From assembly GCA_030537465.1 (NCBI GenBank), contig JAUNMP010000027.1, forward strand, positions 1 through 35,739: a stretch of 35,739 bases of DNA. The letters are read 5' to 3'. The notes under the pieces were generated by a model. That model was not told the origin of the DNA, ran no database searches, and saw nothing but the letters and a program-made list of their open reading frames with translations. The translations under genes and the position numbers were made by a program. Source of the stretch: a bacterium. Lineage in GTDB: Bacteria; Verrucomicrobiota; Kiritimatiellia; RFP12; UBA1067. Shown here in pieces: positions 34,392-35,739 of this stretch (positions are counted from its first letter, which is position 1; every line of letters starts with the position of its first letter).

Positions 34392-35342
34392 TCAGAAGAT
34401 CTCGTTTGCGCCCGCGTCCGCAATGTGGCAGTAGAGCTCGTAGACGAGATAGCCAACGGAGAGCAGAGTCGCAAGGGAGGCCGCGACGGAAATCGCGACC
34501 AGCCAGCTGGGCGCACCCGAATCCTCGGACTTCGCAACTGAGCCAAGATCCATCGGCGAAAGCGGGCTGAGCTCGGGAACATCGCCACCCATGTCAGGGA
34601 TGTCCTGAACACTGTCGGTAGCAGGCTTCTGAATGCCGATCGACGGAGGCTTGATGCCAACTCCGCCAGGACGATGCAGCTTCAACGTCTTCTTCTGCGT
34701 GACACTGTCCTCAATGGGCGCCATAGGCGTAGCCTCAGGAGCAGGGGCAGGAGCCGCAGCTGGAGCGGGAACCGGCGCAGGAGCCTCAGCCTGCGGCGCT
34801 GGCTTGATCACCGTCTCGGCCGGTTTGGCCTGAATAGGCGAGGGAGCAGCGGCCGGCTTCAGATCCGTGGGACGACGCAGCCGAATCGTCTTGAGTGGCG
34901 CAGGCCCCTCCTTCGCGGGGGCGACACCAATCGCGGACTCAAGCGAGATACGCGAAGTCTTGGACTTCGCAGCCTGCTGCTGCTGCGGGGTGATGATGCC
35001 CTCGGCGATGATGCCCGTCTTCTTGAGCGTCGCCTGAACGGGAATCGGCCCCGTCACGGACTTGAGATTCTGCGTGGCCTTCTTCGCGGGCGCCGGCGGC
35101 GGCGTGGGCGGAACCGGCGGCTTCGCGCCAATCGTCGGCTTGTGGATCATCGGCTTGCGGATGACCGGCTTCAACTTGATCGTCGAAACACCGGCCGAAG
35201 GCGAGGGCGAGGCAACGGGAGCCGCCGCCGGAGCGGCTGCCGGGGCCGCCGCCGCGGGTGCAGCGCCAAACGGGGAAACCTTCGGAGGAACGCCACCGCC
35301 CTCCGCGGGCGAAATCGGGGTCATTTCAACATCATCCGCCAT
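34392..35342 (-). CDS. Pro/Ala-rich protein with C-terminal transmembrane anchor
   Basis: 316 residues from the ATG at 35342 (GGAG 7 nt upstream). Residues 1-270 are low-complexity and rich in Pro, Ala and Lys, with no folded domain I recognise. A basic motif recurs along it: TIKLKPVIRKP, TIRLRRPTDLKP and TLKLHRPGGVGIKPP, plus weaker TLKKTG and ISLESAIG copies. Near the end, WLVAISVAASLATLLSVGYLVYELY is a single transmembrane helix followed by a short tail, so the disordered part is presumably cytosolic. It lies between frr and the ABC genes, 13 nt before the first permease gene. It may tether a partner at the membrane or act as an ABC accessory; no function is assigned. Confidence 0.7.
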   Translation of the reverse strand: MADDVEMTPISPAEGGGVPPKVSPFGAAPAAAAPAAAPAAAPVASPSPSAGVSTIKLKPVIRKPMIHKPTIGAKPPVPPTPPPAPAKKATQNLKSVTGPIPVQATLKKTGIIAEGIITPQQQQAAKSKTSRISLESAIGVAPAKEGPAPLKTIRLRRPTDLKPAAAPSPIQAKPAETVIKPAPQAEAPAPVPAPAAAPAPAPEATPMAPIEDSVTQKKTLKLHRPGGVGIKPPSIGIQKPATDSVQDIPDMGGDVPELSPLSPMDLGSVAKSEDSGAPSWLVAISVAASLATLLSVGYLVYELYCHIADAGANEIF

Positions 35343-35384
35343 GTCAATCTCCAATCAGAAAATCCACAAACACTCGTGCCCCAA

Positions 35385-35397
35385 CCGTCTTAGACGG
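35385..35397. other. Small hairpin centred on the frr stop codon
   Basis: CCGTC (35385-35389) and GACGG (35393-35397) are perfect inverted pentamers. The TAA stop of frr (35390-35392 on the minus strand) is the 3-nt loop. No T tract follows, so it is not a standard terminator. Confidence 0.35.
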
Positions 35398-35739
35398 CCA
35401 TCACTTCGGCTTCCTTGGCCTTGAGTTCGACATCGATCTTCGCAATGCCGTCATCCGTCGCCTTCTGGACCTTGTCCAGACCGACCTTGAGGTCATCCTC
35501 GGAGATCTTCTTGTCCTTCTCGAGCTTCTTGAGCGAATCGTTCGCATCGCGGCGGACATTGCGCATCGCGATCTTCTGGTCTTCGGCCTGCTTCTTGGCA
35601 AGCTTGACGATCTCCTTGCGGCGCTCCTCGTTGAGCTCCGGAATCGTGATGCGCAGGACCTTGCCATCCGTCTGGGGCGTGACGCCGAGGTTGGCGGCGA
35701 GAATCGCCTTGTTCATCTCGGCGAGGACCGTGGGGTCGA
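35390..35739 (-). CDS. frr: Ribosome recycling factor, C-terminal part (cut by window edge)
   Basis: About 115 residues are visible, beginning [25 protein letters not shown]; the N-terminal 70 or so of a 185-residue RRF lie beyond the right edge. [44 protein letters not shown] is the highly conserved RRF core that joins the two domains, and [39 protein letters not shown] is the standard C-terminal helix. RRF splits post-termination ribosomes with EF-G. The internal ATG at 35716 is not the start; the frame continues upstream to the edge. It is followed by the Pro/Ala-rich gene after 47 nt. Confidence 0.95.
   Translation of the reverse strand, partial: DPTVLAEMNKAILAANLGVTPQTDGKVLRITIPELNEERRKEIVKLAKKQAEDQKIAMRNVRRDANDSLKKLEKDKKISEDDLKVGLDKVQKATDDGIAKIDVELKAKEAEVMAV

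Overview
The window is a dense, GC-rich bacterial chromosome segment. From about 2.4 kb to the right edge every gene lies on the minus strand, with mostly short or overlapping junctions. Several traits suggest a polysaccharide-degrading PVC-group bacterium, probably a host-associated Kiritimatiellota/Verrucomicrobiota lineage: a WNxxNW-type autotransporter-like repeat protein, DUF4838, GH50-like and GH2 hydrolases, a large thioester alpha-2-macroglobulin, and many secreted or Tat-exported enzymes. This placement is an inference from gene content; there is no rRNA or marker gene here except a partial frr.

Layout, left to right. 0-2.1 kb: a short, probably frame-broken autotransporter-like gene (-) and a divergent Tat-exported PHP-domain metallohydrolase (+). 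2.1-2.37 kb: a convergent intergenic region that is almost entirely a nested palindrome. 2.4-8.3 kb (-): a DUF4143-type AAA+ ATPase with a PD-(D/E)XK-like C-terminus, a PRPP-dependent phosphoribosyltransferase, a CodB-like nucleobase permease and a secreted PL22-like propeller protein. A four-unit 23-bp repeat array sits directly upstream of the ATPase. 8.4-17.5 kb (-): a DUF4838 secreted protein, a 1,953-residue alpha-2-macroglobulin and a Tat-exported FAD oxidoreductase. 17.6-23.3 kb (-): a two-module GH39-like/GH50-like hydrolase translationally coupled to a GH2 beta-galactosidase-type enzyme. 23.3-29.1 kb (-): a GH13 amylase-family protein, an SDR dehydrogenase, a secreted beta-CASP metallo-beta-lactamase-fold protein and a hybrid sensor kinase. 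29.2-35.7 kb (-): the end of frr, a Pro/Ala-rich membrane-anchored protein, an ABC-2-type transporter (permease, ATPase, permease), an M18 aminopeptidase and an RraA-family protein.

The glycoside hydrolases, DUF4838 protein and PL22-like protein fit together as external glycan capture and breakdown. The hybrid kinase may sense an associated signal. The alpha-2-macroglobulin would protect the envelope from proteases. The phosphoribosyltransferase and permease look like a nucleobase salvage pair.

Most notable signals: (1) four minus-strand transcription-unit starts each carry an extended -10 box (TGnTATACT or TGnTACAAT) only 6-8 nt before the ATG, which predicts leaderless mRNAs; (2) a 4 x 23-bp direct-repeat array abuts the AAA+/nuclease-like gene; (3) a 9-bp tandem repeat is inserted in-frame, in opposite orientations, in two unrelated genes 29 kb apart; (4) a beta-CASP nuclease-like protein carries a signal peptide; (5) a GH39-like/GH50-like fusion; (6) a sensor kinase carries a six-cysteine cluster in its input domain.
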